Made by a program: the position numbers and the translations under genes | Notes under the pieces: generated by a model | Seen by the model: the letters and a program-made list of their open reading frames with translations, nothing else | The model's database searches: none | Told to the model about the DNA's origin: nothing | Assembly: GCA_003049465.1 (NCBI GenBank) | Contig: PYSS01000056.1 | Coordinates: 181,856-245,855 of the forward strand | From: Magnaporthiopsis rhizophila | Lineage: Eukaryota; Ascomycota; Sordariomycetes; Magnaporthales; Magnaporthaceae | Length of the DNA stretch: 64,000 nt | Direction: 5' to 3' | In this document: one piece after another, positions 1 to 13,700 of the stretch | How the letters are laid out: the number at the start of each line of letters is the position of its first letter | Numbering within the stretch: position 1 is the first letter of the stretch

Positions 1-80
1 CGTGACCACGACAGTGTTGACCCTAGAACTGCGGTCAGCGCGGTGCTGATAAATGGGGAGGAAAAAAGCTGAGGAAGGAC

Positions 81-541
81 TTACTCAATTCCGAAAACAC
101 CGGCAGTGGAAGTCATATCACCCTCCATGGCAGCCATGGCGGCATCGTGGCGAGGAATCATGCGTGTCAGCCGGGCAGCCTTGCCCTGGCTCAGGATGCT
201 GCTGTATTTCTCCGAGAGGTCGTGATACTTGTGATCGCCTGTTTCATCACAAGAGGTTAGAACATATTTTGTTGCAAGTAGAGAGAGTTTGCTGCTACTT
301 CCACTGGTGGCGACTTACTCTGGTTCACCTTGACGCCGAGGGCGATGATGCCAGCAAGAGCGGCGAGAAAGATCAAGCCTCCGAGGACAGCAAGAAGACG
401 CTTGAGGCCATGGCCGCGCTTGACAGCGGCGGCATGGGCAGTAGTCGTAGGATGCTCGCGCTTCTGCTCCATGATGGGCGCATCCTGTGTGCCGTCCTCG
501 CGGGCCACCATGATGGGGTCGTTGTTCGCGGCAGAAGACAT
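81..541 (-). CDS. Small single-pass membrane protein, unknown function
   Basis: Two exons, 541-319 and 238-81, joined by an intron with a GTAAGT donor and a CAG acceptor; the split codon gives Ser and the product is 126 residues. The N-terminal ~45 residues are hydrophilic. A single hydrophobic helix of about 22 residues (LLAVLGGLIFLAALAGIIAL) follows a Lys/Arg/His-rich stretch near residues 41-47, so an inside-N topology is likely. The second exon encodes a short hydrophilic tail with a His/Asp segment. I do not recognise a family. Without splicing, exon 1 runs only 20 codons past the donor, and the exon 2 frame is open to a clean TAA, which supports the model. A possible 5' UTR intron lies upstream (donor near 1193, acceptor near 585). 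Confidence 0.7.
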
Positions 542-3108
542 GTCTGACGACTTTTTTTGGATTTTTTTTTCGAGAAACGAGTGACTGCCGCAAATTGGAC
601 GAACTCGAGGTTAGGATCACCAGCAGACTGCGTTCTGATAAAGTGGAAGAGCGGCGAGTGAGTGTGCTGGATCGAGTCCCAATGAATGTCGATCTTCCCC
701 CAATGCAACAGAGAGGGATGGTATCGAGGATTTGGTGGGAAGGAAAATTCTTGGAGTGGTGGGAGATTGGAGTAGGGTAGATGACCGCGGCCACAAGCCG
801 AAGAGTTGGGGCAAACCAGGCACGGTGCGACGGACCGGTAATGAAAGGCAGGGCAAGGTAACCAAAGATTCCGGACGGTGCGACGTGCCGACTACCGGTA
901 CCTTGTGTGTTTATTTGCAGCGGTGGGATGAGGGAGATAGAGAATCTTGGTGGAGTGTGATGGAAACAAACCGGCAAGAGACGGCAACGTGGTGATACTT
1001 GCGTGTAACCTGGTCGAGGGAGAATTGTTTGCGTGCGGGAACAGGACACGGAACTCGACTCGAGGCAAGTCCTTCCGGATGAGGATATGGCGATGACGAT
1101 GATAGACCACGGAGAGATGGAAGGAGATGGGAGTAGATACAGACGAGGAGAGAGGGCGGCGGAAAATGGTCGATGGCGGCTCGTGGAACTTACCTGGGGG
1201 TTTGTAACGAGTGTGCGATCAAAAGATCGCGGAAAGGAACAGATGGCCGAGGCGATGTCAACAGCGAGGAGCTGTGGTGGGATCTGCTTGCTTTGCGTTT
1301 CCGCGATGCTTGGGGGTGATCGGGATCACGATCGAGGAACTCGACTTGGTGGTGATGTTGTGTCGGTGGGGAAGTCCAGGTCTGGTGGCGAGTGCAGACG
1401 CGTGCTTGGCAGAAATATTAGTGGGTGTCGGGGGGAAATCACGCGGGGATGACACGTCCGTTGCTGGAGCGAAGCCGCAAAATTTTCCGCGGGCGTCCGA
1501 TGTTGTGGGAGAACCGCGTGGGCGGGAGAGGTTGACGCGTCGGGTGGCGAGAGGTGCTGCTCGTCACCCCTGAATCACATCCGGCTCACTTCACGGGCAG
1601 TCGACTTCGGACGGCAACAGCCTGACACTGGTGGGTCTGGCTTCACGGAACTACAGCAGCATGAGGAGCTAACAAACAGGCTAGGTAGGCATTGGCACGG
1701 TGTTTAAAGCATGGAAGGCTTGTGATATCAAGCAGCCTGCCCAAGCCAGAGGGAGCTGGGATGTGATACGAGCCAGGCACAGTATGCCACCGCAGAGTCT
1801 GGGTGTAACTGCTCATCCCGAGGCGAGGACATATTACAGGCAAGTCTGATTGTGTTGCACGAATAAAAAGCAGACATGTCAGGGACAGATTTAAACGAAG
1901 CCCGCGAAGGCGATATCACCGCTTGAAGATACAGCTCGGCTCTGAGCTTCTGTCTGCCGAGCAGACGATCTAGCAGACAAGTTCGCCTACAAATCAGCAG
2001 CTGCCTTGTACTTGCTCAAGACAAACAGGTGATGCGAGTGGTGACGAGGTTGTGGGGCTGAAAGGGGAGATATTGCCATATCTGCAGTTTTGCTGAAGAT
2101 GAAAGAGAGTGATACAACCATCTCCTCTCGCCATATGTAGGGAAAGAGACAGGAGCCTGAATAGCTTTATTTAGGCTGGATACCTTTAAGTACTATTAGA
2201 AGTGGAAATCAGATCTCTCCATGCATCACCGGCATTGATATCGGTGTATCTTCATGTGCAAGCCAGTCCGTACTCCATTTACAACCTGTCTGCTGGACAA
2301 GAAGCGGAGGGTTGGTCCTGCTTATTTTATATATCCCACTACGGCATCACATCACGGGGGCTTCTAGACTGTGCTGCTTTGCGCCACCAGCCAGACCAAA
2401 GCGTTGTCGTTGAAGCGCTGGCCACGGCTTAGATGCGGCTCCAAAGGGCGCGGTTGGGAGCAGAATCCAAATAGGGAAGGTGGGTCACGGTCAAGGAACA
2501 ACCGTTGTGGCCAAAAACTGCAGGGCGCCAAGTACATAGAGCTACTTGCCCCGACAGGCCTAGGCCCAGACGCAAGCTAGAGCACGGGCCACCCAGTTTG
2601 TAAGGGAGCGCGATCGCGGAGTAGGTGTGCAATTGGCGAGCGCGAATCAAGCGGGGCCGGCGCAGGGCAGGCTTGCGCCGTTCGCTGCTGTGGTCTGTCA
2701 CGTTGAACTCAATCCTGGGCACAAGTCGCGTTCCGCAGCCATCACCGCCCAAAATAATCCGCAGTTCTGCCCGCTTATCAACCTCCATTTTCCCGCCCCC
2801 GTCCAGCCTTCGTTTCGATCCATCGCTGCATGGCCGCTTTTGCCTGCGTTTGCCCATGTTTTTCCGCCAGCCCAGCCTGTCTCGCGCATTAGACGATTTT
2901 TCCCATTGACATACAACCGCGCGCCACACGCGACCTGCATCCTGAATGACGGCGCCCTCCCAGACCTCAATTTCCTGGCCCTAGCCCGTCCCCTCGTCGC
3001 GAGCGCGTCCACCCCCTCCCTTTTTGCGCCTCGGAGATTGCCCCGCTCCCGGCCAGCGCAATCCTCTACTCCTAGCACACCAAAACACCAACGGGCATTG
3101 TCGCAGTC
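542..3108. other. Intergenic region between the small membrane protein and PDS5
   Basis: No coding region is supported here. Open frames on both strands are short, overlap each other and show no family resemblance. The left part (542 to about 1200) is probably promoter and leader of the minus-strand membrane protein gene, and the right few hundred bases before 3109 should hold the PDS5 promoter. No tRNA or 5S rRNA was recognised. Confidence 0.6.
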
Positions 3109-6100
3109 ATGGCACCAACGCGCCGGAGCGCGGCGGCTGCCGCTGCCGAGGTCGAGTCGGGTACCGAAGAAGGACTTGTCAGGCTCAAGTTCGACCAGCC
3201 CTTGACTTGGAGGGCCGGGAAGCCCATCCAGACCGGCGAGCTGCACCGCCGCCTCGACGCGCTGTCCAAGGAGCTGTCGGAGCTGGAGCAGGAGACGACG
3301 GACAAGGACTCAATGACCAAAGTCGCCAAGGACCTCGTCTCCCACAACCTACTCACGCACAAGGACAAGGGCGTCAAGGCCTTTGTCGCGTGCTGCCTCG
3401 TCGACGTTCTCAGGGTTTGCGCGCCGAACGCGCCCTTCACGCCTGCTCAGCTCAAGGTAGAAAAAGAACCCCAAATCGGTCTTGCGCGCAATATTCAGCC
3501 CCCAGTGCCGTCCTCGCGGCTGATGCTTCCGTGATGCTGACCGGCAACATTATCCCAGGATGTCTTCAACCTTTTTATCACGTCCATATTCCCCGCACTC
3601 CAGGACCCGAGCCACACCTACAACACACAGCACAAGTATGTTCTCAGCTCGCTCGCAGAGGTCCAAAGCATCGTCCTGCTCAACGACATCGACAACAACG
3701 AGGCCCTGCTCCTACATCTTTTCTCCACCTTTTTCGACGCCGTCTCTGGCCCCAAGTCCGCTTCTGGGGAGCGGATATCGAAGGATGTGGAGCTTCATAT
3801 GGTGGATGTGCTCGTGACTGTCATCGACGAGGGGACGGGCCTGCCAGGGAAGGTCGTCGATGTCATCATGGCGCAGTTCTTGCGAGCTGCGGCCCCGGGT
3901 GGTGGCGCCAAGGACAGGGCTGGGGTGGACGAGGGCCAATCCACCCTCCTGCTCAAGACCGAACCTGAGGCCTACCAGATGGCGAAGCAGGTGTGCAACA
4001 GCTGTCCAGACAAGATGGCGCGGTTTGTAGCCCAATACTTTGGCGACGTAATCATGGACGTGACCAACCTTGGCGGAAGGTCCAACGGGCACAAGGGCGG
4101 CGATGAATCTGAGGAGGAGGAGGTGGCCGGCGGTCCGTCAGAGTCTGACCTCAAGGAGCTGAGGAAAGCCCACCAGCTCCTCAGGGAGCTGTGGAGGGCG
4201 TGCCCGTTGATTCTCCCAAACGTCATAGCTCAGGTCGACGCGGAGCTGAATGCTGAGAACCTTCACCTGCGCCAACTGGCGACTGAGACTCTGGGAGACA
4301 TGATTTCAGGCATAGGTGCGGCAGGGCCGCCGCCCCCTCCCGTCATCGACCCTGCGGCATACCCGCCTCCTACGCTGGCAGATGTGGAAGAGTCCGACTC
4401 GACGCCTCCAGCAAACGTCTTGACCGCCCCCTTCTCCCCTCAATCGTTTGCGCAGACGCACCCCTCAGTGTTCCACAATTTTGTCAACAGGAAGAACGAC
4501 AAGAGCCCCGCCGTCCGCACCGCTTGGACAACCGCGGTTGGTTACATCCTCTCGACCTCGGCTGGAGGGGTTGGCCTCAGCCGAGATGACGAGTCGCTGC
4601 TGGTCAAGGGGTTGGCGGAGAAGATCGGGGACAGCGACGACAGGGTGCGTCTGGCCGCCATCAGGGCCATTGAGTGCTTCAGCTTCCGTGAAGTCATCAC
4701 GAAGCTCGCCCCGGACGGAAGCGTCACCAAGGAGGGCTCGGTTCTCGGCAACTTGGGCGACCGAATCCGTGACCGCAAGTCCACGGTCAGGGTCGAAGCC
4801 ATGACATTGCTGGGCAAGTTGTGGGCCGCATCCACCGGGGAGCTGGTTTCAAACCCGGAGACGGTCTCGGCCCTGGCTGGAATCCCTAGTCGCATCTTCA
4901 GCACAGTGTACGTGAACGACCCGGAGATCAACAAACTCCTGGACCGGGTGCGGTTCGAGGTCCTTGTTCCGCTGTCTTTCCCGAATGTGCCAAAGAAGGC
5001 TACCAAGAACGCCACCAATGGCGGCTCCCAGGCGCAGTCGCAAACACACCCTGCTTTCGACCCAGACGCCATCAGGGCGCACCGGATCCTGCTGATGGCC
5101 GGCTCGATGGACACGAATAACAAAAAGGCGTTTTTGTCTCTTCAGAACCGCCAGGCTCAGTTTGCCGACTTCGTCGACAAGTTTGTGGACACGTGCGAAG
5201 AGTACAACGGTGGCGTTGGATCCGGCGACAAGGCCAAGCTGGCAGCCAAGAGGGTAGCCAGCAGCATTGCCTATCTTACCCAGTTCTTCCCCGACGAGAT
5301 CAAGGTGAAGGAGGACCTCCACAAGTTCGCCAAGGCCAACGACCGCCGCAGCTACTCGCTCATCAAGTACGCCACCAGCCGCGAGTCCGACTTCAAGACG
5401 GTGCACAGGGCCCTGAAGGAGCTAGCCAAGCGATACCAGTCCCAACCGTCGCTTGCCGATACGGTTCTGACCCTGCTGCTACGCTGCGCCAACATCATGT
5501 ACAACAAGAGCCACCTATCGAGCTTTCTCGAGTATTCCAAGACGGATCAGGACGGCTTGTCTGCGATTGCGCACGAGATCCTCAACGAGATTTCGCAGAA
5601 AAACCCGACCTTGTTCAAAACCCACATTGGGTCGCTGTGCAAAGACTTGCAGGAGGAAGCGCCCACAGCCAATAAACCCAACGAGCCAATCGTCGTTGAA
5701 ACACTAAAGGCGTGCGCCTCTTTCGCAGCCAAGTATCCTCAAGACATCCCCAGCGACAACAGCTTCAACCAGGCCCTGGTGAACTATGCTCTTTACGGAA
5801 ACCCGCCAAAGGCAGCAAAGTATGCGGTCAACATCTTGCTCACCCGCGCAGATGACAAGGGCATGGTGGCTGCCACCGGTCTCCTCCAGAAGATCATGAA
5901 AGACTTTGAATATGGAGCACCCCACTTTCTCAACAAGCTGGCCGCCGTCTGCCAACTGGGACTACTTGCCCCCAAGGTGGCCGACGACTACGAGGATACT
6001 ATTCTCGACATGGCCTTGGAGCAGGTCCTCAAAAAAGTTCGCACCAAGGAGCCAGCGCCGGAAGGAGGCTGGGTAGAGGATGCGGACATGGATGAGGAAT

Positions 6101-7808
6101 GCCAGGCCAAGCTGCTTTCGGTGAAGATTCTAGCGAACCGACTCAGATCCGTTTCTGATATTGAGACGGCGCGGAAGAACTCGGAGACGGTGTTCAAGCT
6201 CCTTAGGGAGCTCGTCACTAAGGAGGGCGAGGTCTGTAAAGAAAATGCGACGCCGATCCACCACAGGAAACGGCTACGGCTGCTCGCAGCGCAACTGATG
6301 CTGAAGATCGCCACCAAATTCGACGACCTGGTCTCGCCCTCGGACTTTAACAAACTCGCAGAGGTGGCCCAGGACGTCTCGGGTCACGTCAGGCGCCGCT
6401 TCATCGAGAAACTTCAAAAGTATCTCGCTCTCGGGAAGCTGCGGGCACGATTCTATACCATTATATTCATGACCGCCTACGAGCCGAGCGAGCAGTTCAG
6501 AAGCGACATAGAGATCTGGATCCGATCTCGCGTGAGACACCTCCAGGAGTCCAACGCCGGACTGGACTCGGTCTTGCCACGTCTCATCTCCCTCCTTGCT
6601 CACCACCCCGACTTCGATTCGGATCTCGACAGCCTCGTCAGCCAGGGCCAGTACATACTGTACTACATCAGCAACGTCGCGACAGAGTCCAACTTGGGCC
6701 TGATCCAAAAGTACGCCGAGCGTACCAAGCAGGTTTATGACGGCATTGACGAGGAAAAAAGCGAAAACATCTACGTTTTGTGCGATCTTGCGCTCGCCGT
6801 CATCAAGGCGTGGCAAGAGAAGCGGGGCTGGACGTCAGTGCCATATCCCGGCAAGGTCGGTTTGCCGAAGGGATTGTTCAAGGGTCTACCGTCCCACGAC
6901 GCCGCTCAGCGCATTGCAGACAAGCAATGGATCCCCGACGGCGTCGACGAGAAGCTTGAGGAGTTGATCAGGTCCATCGACCGGAAAAAGGTATGTTTGA
7001 GTGATAGATGTACCTTTGGTGGTGTCCCAGTGGCCCTTCCAAACCGGAATGTGTTGGTGTACTGACGTCCATATAGAAGCGCAAGCATGACGACCGCACC
7101 GATCAACAGAATCCTGCAAAGAAGGCCAAGTCGGCAAAACCGTCTCATACGAAGGAACGGAAGACCCCCAAGCCTTCTAAGAAGTCGTCTTCGTCAAGGT
7201 CAAGGCCGTCAAAACCCAAGAAGGCGCCCGCTTCGTCTTCATCACCAGTTCCAGACCACGAGCGCCGCCGAAGCGGGCGGTCGAGACTTAGCAAGTCATA
7301 CATGGAACGTGACTCGTCTGAGGACGACGAGGAGATGCTCGAGGGTGTTGCGGAGTGGGACTACGAGAGCGGCAGCGACGCGGAGGATGATGCGCGGCCA
7401 CGCGAAACTAAGCGCCACAACGTCGCAGATTCGGATGACTCTGGATCGCCCTTGAGCTCGCCAGAGCCCATGGAGGAGGATGAAAAGGAGGAGGGAAAGG
7501 CAGAGAAGATCACTGCCGCTGAGGACGAAGGTGATGACGCCGACGAGGAGGATCAAGGTGGTGACGAGGAGAAGGAAGAAGAGGAAGAGGCAGAGGAGAC
7601 CCCCAGACCCACAAGGTCAAACGGGAGGAGAACAGCAGCGTCCAGGTCGGCCAAAGCAACGCCTAAGAAGCCGGCCAGCACAGGAAAATCTGGAGCCAAG
7701 ACGACCGCAGCGACGACGGCGACGACGACGACGAGACTGGCGACGAGGGCCAAGCCGAGGACGAGACAAAGGAAAGAAGCGGACGACATGGAGGACAGCG
7801 ACGAATAG
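3109..7808 (+). CDS. PDS5: Sister chromatid cohesion protein Pds5 (Spo76/BimD family)
   Basis: Regulatory HEAT-repeat subunit that binds cohesin and controls sister-chromatid cohesion, loop size and Wapl/Eco1 action in the nucleus. Three exons in phase 0: 3109-3456, 3559-6990 and 7077-7808, giving 1503 residues, a normal length for fungal Pds5. The N-terminal third shows the family's conserved helices (VFNLFITSIFPALQD, then the segment with LLNDIDNNEALLLHLFSTFF). HEAT-like helices continue to about residue 1260. The last ~240 residues are Lys/Ser-rich, then strongly acidic (runs of Asp/Glu), then Lys/Arg/Thr-rich, which is the usual disordered tail. The start ATG is the first in frame and precedes a conserved N-terminus. 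Introns have a GTAGAA donor (weak) and a GTATGT donor. Its 3' end faces MSS51. Confidence 0.95.
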
Positions 7809-8155
7809 TGTGCGACTGCGAACTGCGAATACCTTTGTTTTTGCATTGCCTGTTATTCCTTTTTTCTATTTAATGTGGTCCTGGATATAAAGTACATTTT
7901 CTCTCCGTCTCGATTTCGGACGACGGCTTTGTATCGTGTTTGTGAGCCGGAAACGTCTCTTTTTGGAGATGGCCTTCAGCCGAGCGAATCGTGCTGGGCG
8001 GTTTCCGCGGGGAGTGACCGTACATCTCATGTCGCCGTGCGTTTTCCCACTGTCTCTTGATGTTTCTACTTGCGAGTCGGCATCCACCCGTATTTATGGC
8101 ACTGGCCATGGTCCTTTAAACAACTATACCCCACTTTTACTGGGCATTGTGCGTG

Positions 8156-8187
<32 letters not shown>

Positions 8188-8574
8188 GTGGATTTGGCTA
8201 TCGATGCCCGTAAGAAGACCAGACGAATCTCGAATGTGTACGTGAGGGGACGTTGTCCTCGAAAACAGCAACGTGGATATCGGTGCTTGGAACTGTTGGG
8301 GAATTCTTCACACTTTAGGTATCTGCCTGATCCGCCTTGTAAAATGGAAGCCCTCACAATAACCCGACGGAAAGAGCGACCACATTGAATGGGGGTGTAA
8401 GCAGGCAACACAACACATGCGAACATATCACCGCAGTGGCATGGACATAAGCAAACAGAGTGGTCCGCCATTCAGGTCTTACTTAATATACACATATGGT
8501 ATCTACATTTTGCGGCTTGTGAGTGCCTGGAGCGAGCTTCTCCAGCCGGAGGCAGGATTATCTCAAGCCAAACC
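7809..8574. other. Convergent 3' intergenic region, PDS5/MSS51
   Basis: Both flanking genes end here, so the stretch should hold two 3' UTRs and terminators. It contains a 27-nt T homopolymer at 8156-8182. I see no gene. Confidence 0.6.
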
Positions 8575-10296
8575 TCATACTTGGATGGCCCCGGATTCGT
8601 CCTTTCTTGTCGTCTCATACCTATCGAAAGTGGGTATTGTCGGTTAGTTACTTATGCAGAAGTGATCACCCCCTTTGCGTTCATCTCGAGAGAACGTACC
8701 TCTTTCCGCGGAAGGCCCAAACGCCCCAGTTACCGCAGTTGACGTCCTGGGGGTCGAGGTCGTTGAGGTCCCAGCGCAGGCTGCGGAAGGTGTTCTCGCC
8801 GGGCTCCATGAGGATGTCGAACTCGCCGGCGACGGTGCGGTGGACCCAGTCGATGTCACGCTCCATGTCGTACTGGGTGTAGCCGGTGGAGATGACGGGG
8901 GCCTTGGTCTCGAGCAACATGGGCACCGTCTCGGCCCACTCGTGGGCGCTGGCCGGGTGGCCCAACCCGGGGTGGAAGAGGACGAAGCAGTCAAAGTAAG
9001 GGTCGTGCGGATAAAAGATGCCCGTGCGGTGGATGGTGTGCCAGTAGTCGACGATGGTGCTGATCTTCATGTTGTGCCAGATCCGGTCCTCGACCACGGC
9101 GCCGAAGGGGTTCTGGGGCGTGCGCGGCGGAAGCGGGAACTCGTCGTCCCGGTTCGCCATGCTCTCGGGACCGACGAAGACGAGGTGCAGGCGCGCGCCG
9201 GGGAAAAGGTGCGACAGCTGCACCCAGACGTTGCGGGGCAGCGAGGACTCGGCCCGCGCGCCCAGGATGAAGATGCGCACGGCGGGAGCCTCGCGGCGCA
9301 GGCCTTTGATGGTGGTGTCGCCGCCCGTCTTCGGTGGATGGAGCGTGTACCGCAAGGCTTTTTTTATGTGATTCAGCATGTCGTTTGGTTGGTCACAGGG
9401 AGAAAGCAAGGAGATTACATGTGCATACCACTCAAGCTCTTCAGGCCCTCAGGGGTTAGGCGGCCGCCGGGGCGGATGTGATAGGGGCTCAGCTCGTGCA
9501 GGATGCTGGCGATGGTGAGCGGGTAGGTCAGGAGACGTGTGGCCTGGCGCATGCTGCGGTCGTCGTTGATGGCGTGGAACCCCCTGGTATACAGCAGGGT
9601 GTCCCAGTTGGTCATGTTGACGAGGGCCTCCTCCATCTGGGGCCCCGCATACTCGAACTCGGGGAAGAAGCGGCCGGATCTCAGGTCGTGGTCGTCCTCG
9701 TTGATCTGGCGCAGGACGTCGCAGATCTCGAGGTGCGCCTCGTACTGGTCGGCCCAGTGCTCCTTGGTGCAGGCTACGGGGATGCCGCAGTCCGGGCACT
9801 CGAAGTCGACGTGAGCGGGGGCGAGGGTCGCGCCCGCGGCTGGCGGGCGCAGCTCGCCGTCCTGGATGCGCGCCATGCGGTGGTCTGGGTGCGGGCAGTA
9901 GGCATGCTGCCGGATGTAGGCGGCACGCTTGCGGATCTCGGGGATGGGCGAGCTGGTGAAGGGGTGGAAGAGGTCGTCCGCGCCGAGGACTCGCTTTTGC
10001 GGCGCATCGGAGGTGGCGGCCGCCGATGCTTGCGAGGAGAAGGCACTGGTCTGTCGGGGCCCATGGCTGTAGGCTGTCAAGGGCGTGCTAAGACTGCTGT
10101 GACTGCTGCACCTGGGTGTTGTTGTTGCTGTTTCTGTTGCCGCTGCGACTGTTGATCGCCGCGGGCTGTTCGCAGTGGCGACGTATAGGCGGCGGGGGAC
10201 TGTGCGGGAGGCCAGCTGCCTCGTCGTCTGTCGCGAGCATGGGCGGCATAGCGTCACAAGAGCTTTGCGCACCGCGGGCTCAGCTGCCGACGCCAT
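8575..10296 (-). CDS. MSS51: Mitochondrial Mss51-like COX1 translational activator with zinc finger
   Basis: Mss51 promotes translation of COX1 mRNA and assembly of cytochrome c oxidase in mitochondria. Exons are 10296-9429, 9357-8700 and 8620-8575; phases match (1 then 2) and the product is 523 residues. The first ~90 residues are Arg/Ser/Ala-rich with few acidic residues, consistent with a mitochondrial presequence. After the signature LFHPFTSSPIPEIRKRAAYI comes a Cys/His cluster at about residues 134-200 (CPHPDH, CPDC, a Cys before KEHW, HLEIC), the MYND-like zinc finger of this family. The C-terminal half carries the Mss51 core, including ALRYTLHPP directly across the first splice junction and a GNWGVWAFRGKRY end. 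The short third exon supplies only 15 codons. The second intron has GTACGT, CTAAC and ATAG signals. Confidence 0.9.
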
Positions 10297-10715
10297 TGTG
10301 AATGCTTTCCAGAGCTACCGGGTTCTTGTCCAGCAAGGAGGAGCTCTTTGTTTTGTGATCTGACAACCCAGCTCGTGATATTCGCATCCCAAGAGCTCCC
10401 TCCTAGCTCGATAACATCCCACAAGTTCCGTGCCCCACCTTAAGAACGCAGAGTCGGAGTAAAAGCGGGTCCGCCAACCGCTGCTTAATTTTTTCTGTCA
10501 AGCTCCAGGCGCACCACCGCCAGTCGCGTGCGGAGCTCGACATCACCGTGGCGCGCGAGGATTGAGACTCCAGACTCTCGAGCCGCTTTCCTGCCACGGG
10601 AGCGTCGCTTGCCAGCTACAACAGCTAGCCGCATCAACGCCCGGGGCCCTCCCAGTATTTGCTCCGATATTGACTGAAGAGACGCCGCGCAGGCTGCTGC
10701 GCACCCTCGGACAGA
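10297..10715. promoter_or_regulatory. Bidirectional promoter region MSS51/RSE1
   Basis: These 419 bases separate two divergently transcribed start codons, so they must contain both leaders and core promoters. I did not identify a convincing TATA box. This placement is inferred from gene orientation only. Confidence 0.5.
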
Positions 10716-13700
10716 ATGGCGACCACATCCAACATGTTCATGTACTCGCTGACGATCCAGCCCCCGTCAAACATTAATATCGCCATCCTCGGCCAGTTCG
10801 CCGGCACCAAGGAGCAGCAGATCGTCACCGCCTCTGGCTCGCGCCTCACGCTTCTGCGTCCCGACCCTACGCAGGGCACGATCCGCCCCATCATCTCGCA
10901 GGATGTCTTCGGCATCATCCGCGACCTCGCGTCGTTCCGGCTCGCTGGCAGCAACAAAGGTGCGCACCCATCTCACCCTCGCTGTCGACAGCCACTTAGT
11001 GACTTGAAGCCGGGTTGCTAGACCCATAAGCACACCTCCGATGGTAGCGTGATGCCGCTGGGGAGGCGCGCTGGAGGCTGGGGCCTGGCCTGTTGAGACG
11101 AGGCTCGCCGGACCTTGGCCTTGGCCTTGGACAGGATTATGCTAATGCACTGCGCTATCGCTCGCCTGTGGTCAGACTTCATAATCATTGCCAGCGACTC
11201 CGGCAGGATCACCATCATCGAGTATATGCCAGCCAAGAACAGGTTCCATAGGATCCACCTCGAGACCTTTGGCAAGTCGGGTGTGCGCCGTGTCATCCCC
11301 GGCCAGTATCTCGCCGCCGACCCCAAGGGCCGCGCCTGCCTGATTGCCTCGGTCGAGCGCTGCAAGCTCGTCTATGTGCTCAACCGCAATTCGCAGGCCG
11401 AGCTCACCATCTCGTCTCCGCTCGAGGCTCACAAGAATGGCACCCTGACCCTCTCGCTCGTGGCCCTTGATGTTGGCTATTCGAACCCCGTATTCGCCGC
11501 GCTCGAGATCGACTATACCGATGCCGATCAGGATCCCAGAGGTGAGGCCTCGCAAAACGTCGAGACGGTGCTCAACTACTACGAACTCGACCTGGGTCTC
11601 AATCACGTTGTCCGGAAGTGGTTCGACGTCGTCGACCCTACCGCCAACATCCTCTTCCAGGTCCCAGGTGGTAGCGATGGCCCCAGCGGAGTCTTGGTCT
11701 GTGGCCAAGAGAACATCACATACAGGCACTCCAATCAAGATGCCTTCCGCGTCCCGATCCCGAGGCGCAAGGGCGCCACCGAGGACCCCAACAGGAAGCG
11801 CAACATCGTCTCGGGCGTCATGCACAAACTCAAAGGAAGCGCCGGCGCCTTCTTTTTCCTACTCCAAACCGAGGACGGAGACCTGTTCAAGGTCACCATC
11901 GACATGTTGGAAGATGCGGAGGGTAACCCGACCGGTGAGGTGCAGAGGCTGAAGATCAAGTACTTTGACACGATCCCCGTCTCGAGCAACTTGTGCATTC
12001 TGAAGAGCGGCTTCCTCTTCGTTGCGAGCGAGTTCGGCAATCACCACTTCTACCAGTTCGAGAAGCTCGGCGATGACGACGAGGAGCTGGAGTTCAGCAG
12101 CGAGGACTTCCCCTCAGACCCCGCAAAGGCCTACGAGCCGGTTTACTTCCACCCCAGAAAAAATGAGAACTTGGCCCTTGTTGAGAGCATCGAGTCTATG
12201 AACCCGCTGATGGATCTCAAGGTTGCCAATCTCACAGACGAGGATGCACCGCAGATTTACACCGTCTCGGGCAACGGCGCACGGAGCACCTTCCGCATGC
12301 TCAAGCATGGCCTCGAGGTGAACGAGATTGTGGCGTCTCAGCTCCCGGGCACTCCCTCGGCTGTGTGGACGACCAAACTGGCCCGCGACGACCAGTATGA
12401 TTCGTACATTGTGCTGTCCTTCACCAACGGGACCCTTGTCCTCAGCATTGGCGAGACGGTTGAGGAGGTCAGCGATACGGGCTTTCTGTCGTCGGTGGCC
12501 ACCCTGGCGGTCCAGCAGCTGGGTGAGGACGGGCTCGTTCAGGTCCATCCCAGGGGAATTCGACACATCCGCAGTGGTGTCGTGAACGAGTGGCCCACGC
12601 CCCAGCATCGATCCATCGTTGCGGCTGCCACAAACGAGAGGCAGGTGGCTGTCGCGCTCAGCAGCGGAGAGATTGTGTACTTCGAGATGGACTCGGATGG
12701 ATCGCTGGCCGAGTACGACGAGAGGAAGGAGATGTCGGGCACGGTCACCAGCCTGAGCCTGGGAGAGGTTCCAGAGGGCCGGCTGAGGAGCTTGTTCCTC
12801 GCCGTCGGCTGCGACGACTGCACTGTCAGGGTCCTGAGTCTCGACCCCGAGTCCACGCTCGAGAGCAAGTCGGTGCAGGCTCTGACGGCGGCCCCGTCGG
12901 CTCTGTCCATCATGGCCATGGAGGACTCGGCATCGGGCGGCACGACGCTTTATTTGCATATCGGCCTCAACTCCGGAGTCTATCTGCGCACAGTCCTCGA
13001 CGAGGTGACGGGCGAGTTGACAGATACTAGACAAAAGTTCCTGGGACCAAAGGCTGTGAGGCTTTTCCAGGTCTCAGTACAAGGCATGACATGTGTGCTC
13101 GCGCTAAGCTCGCGGTCGTGGCTTGGCTACTCGGATCCAATTAGCAAGGGTTTCACCATGACGCCGCTGAGCTATGAGGAGCTCGAATGGGCGTGGAACT
13201 TCCGCAGCGAGCAGTGCGAGGAGGGCATGGTGGGTGTCCAGGGACAATTTCTTAGGTATGCCAAGGTCTTCTTTCCTTTGTTTTTCTCATCTTTTCTCCT
13301 TCCTTCCCCGGAGATCCTTGTTGCTATGATGAGACTTGAGAGATTGAAGCTACGGCTCATGAATTTTTTGATGTCGTACTCGCGTACGATACCAATTGTT
13401 CCTTCTGAGATACATGGAAAATTCCACGCTTTTACATCGCCCCCGTTTTGGATATGGGCGAATTCAAAAGCTAACCTTTGACTCTGGATCAGGATTTGCG
13501 CCATTGGCAAACTGGGTGATAGCATGATCCAGAAATCCATCCCTCTCACATATACCCCCAAGAAGCTGATCAAGAATCCCACGCACCCGATTTTCTACAC
13601 CATCGAGGCGGACAACAACACGCTCCCGCCAGAACTGAGGGAGCAACTCTTGGCTGCGCCGACAGCTGTCAATGGAGATAGCCGAGTCTTGCCGCCCGAG

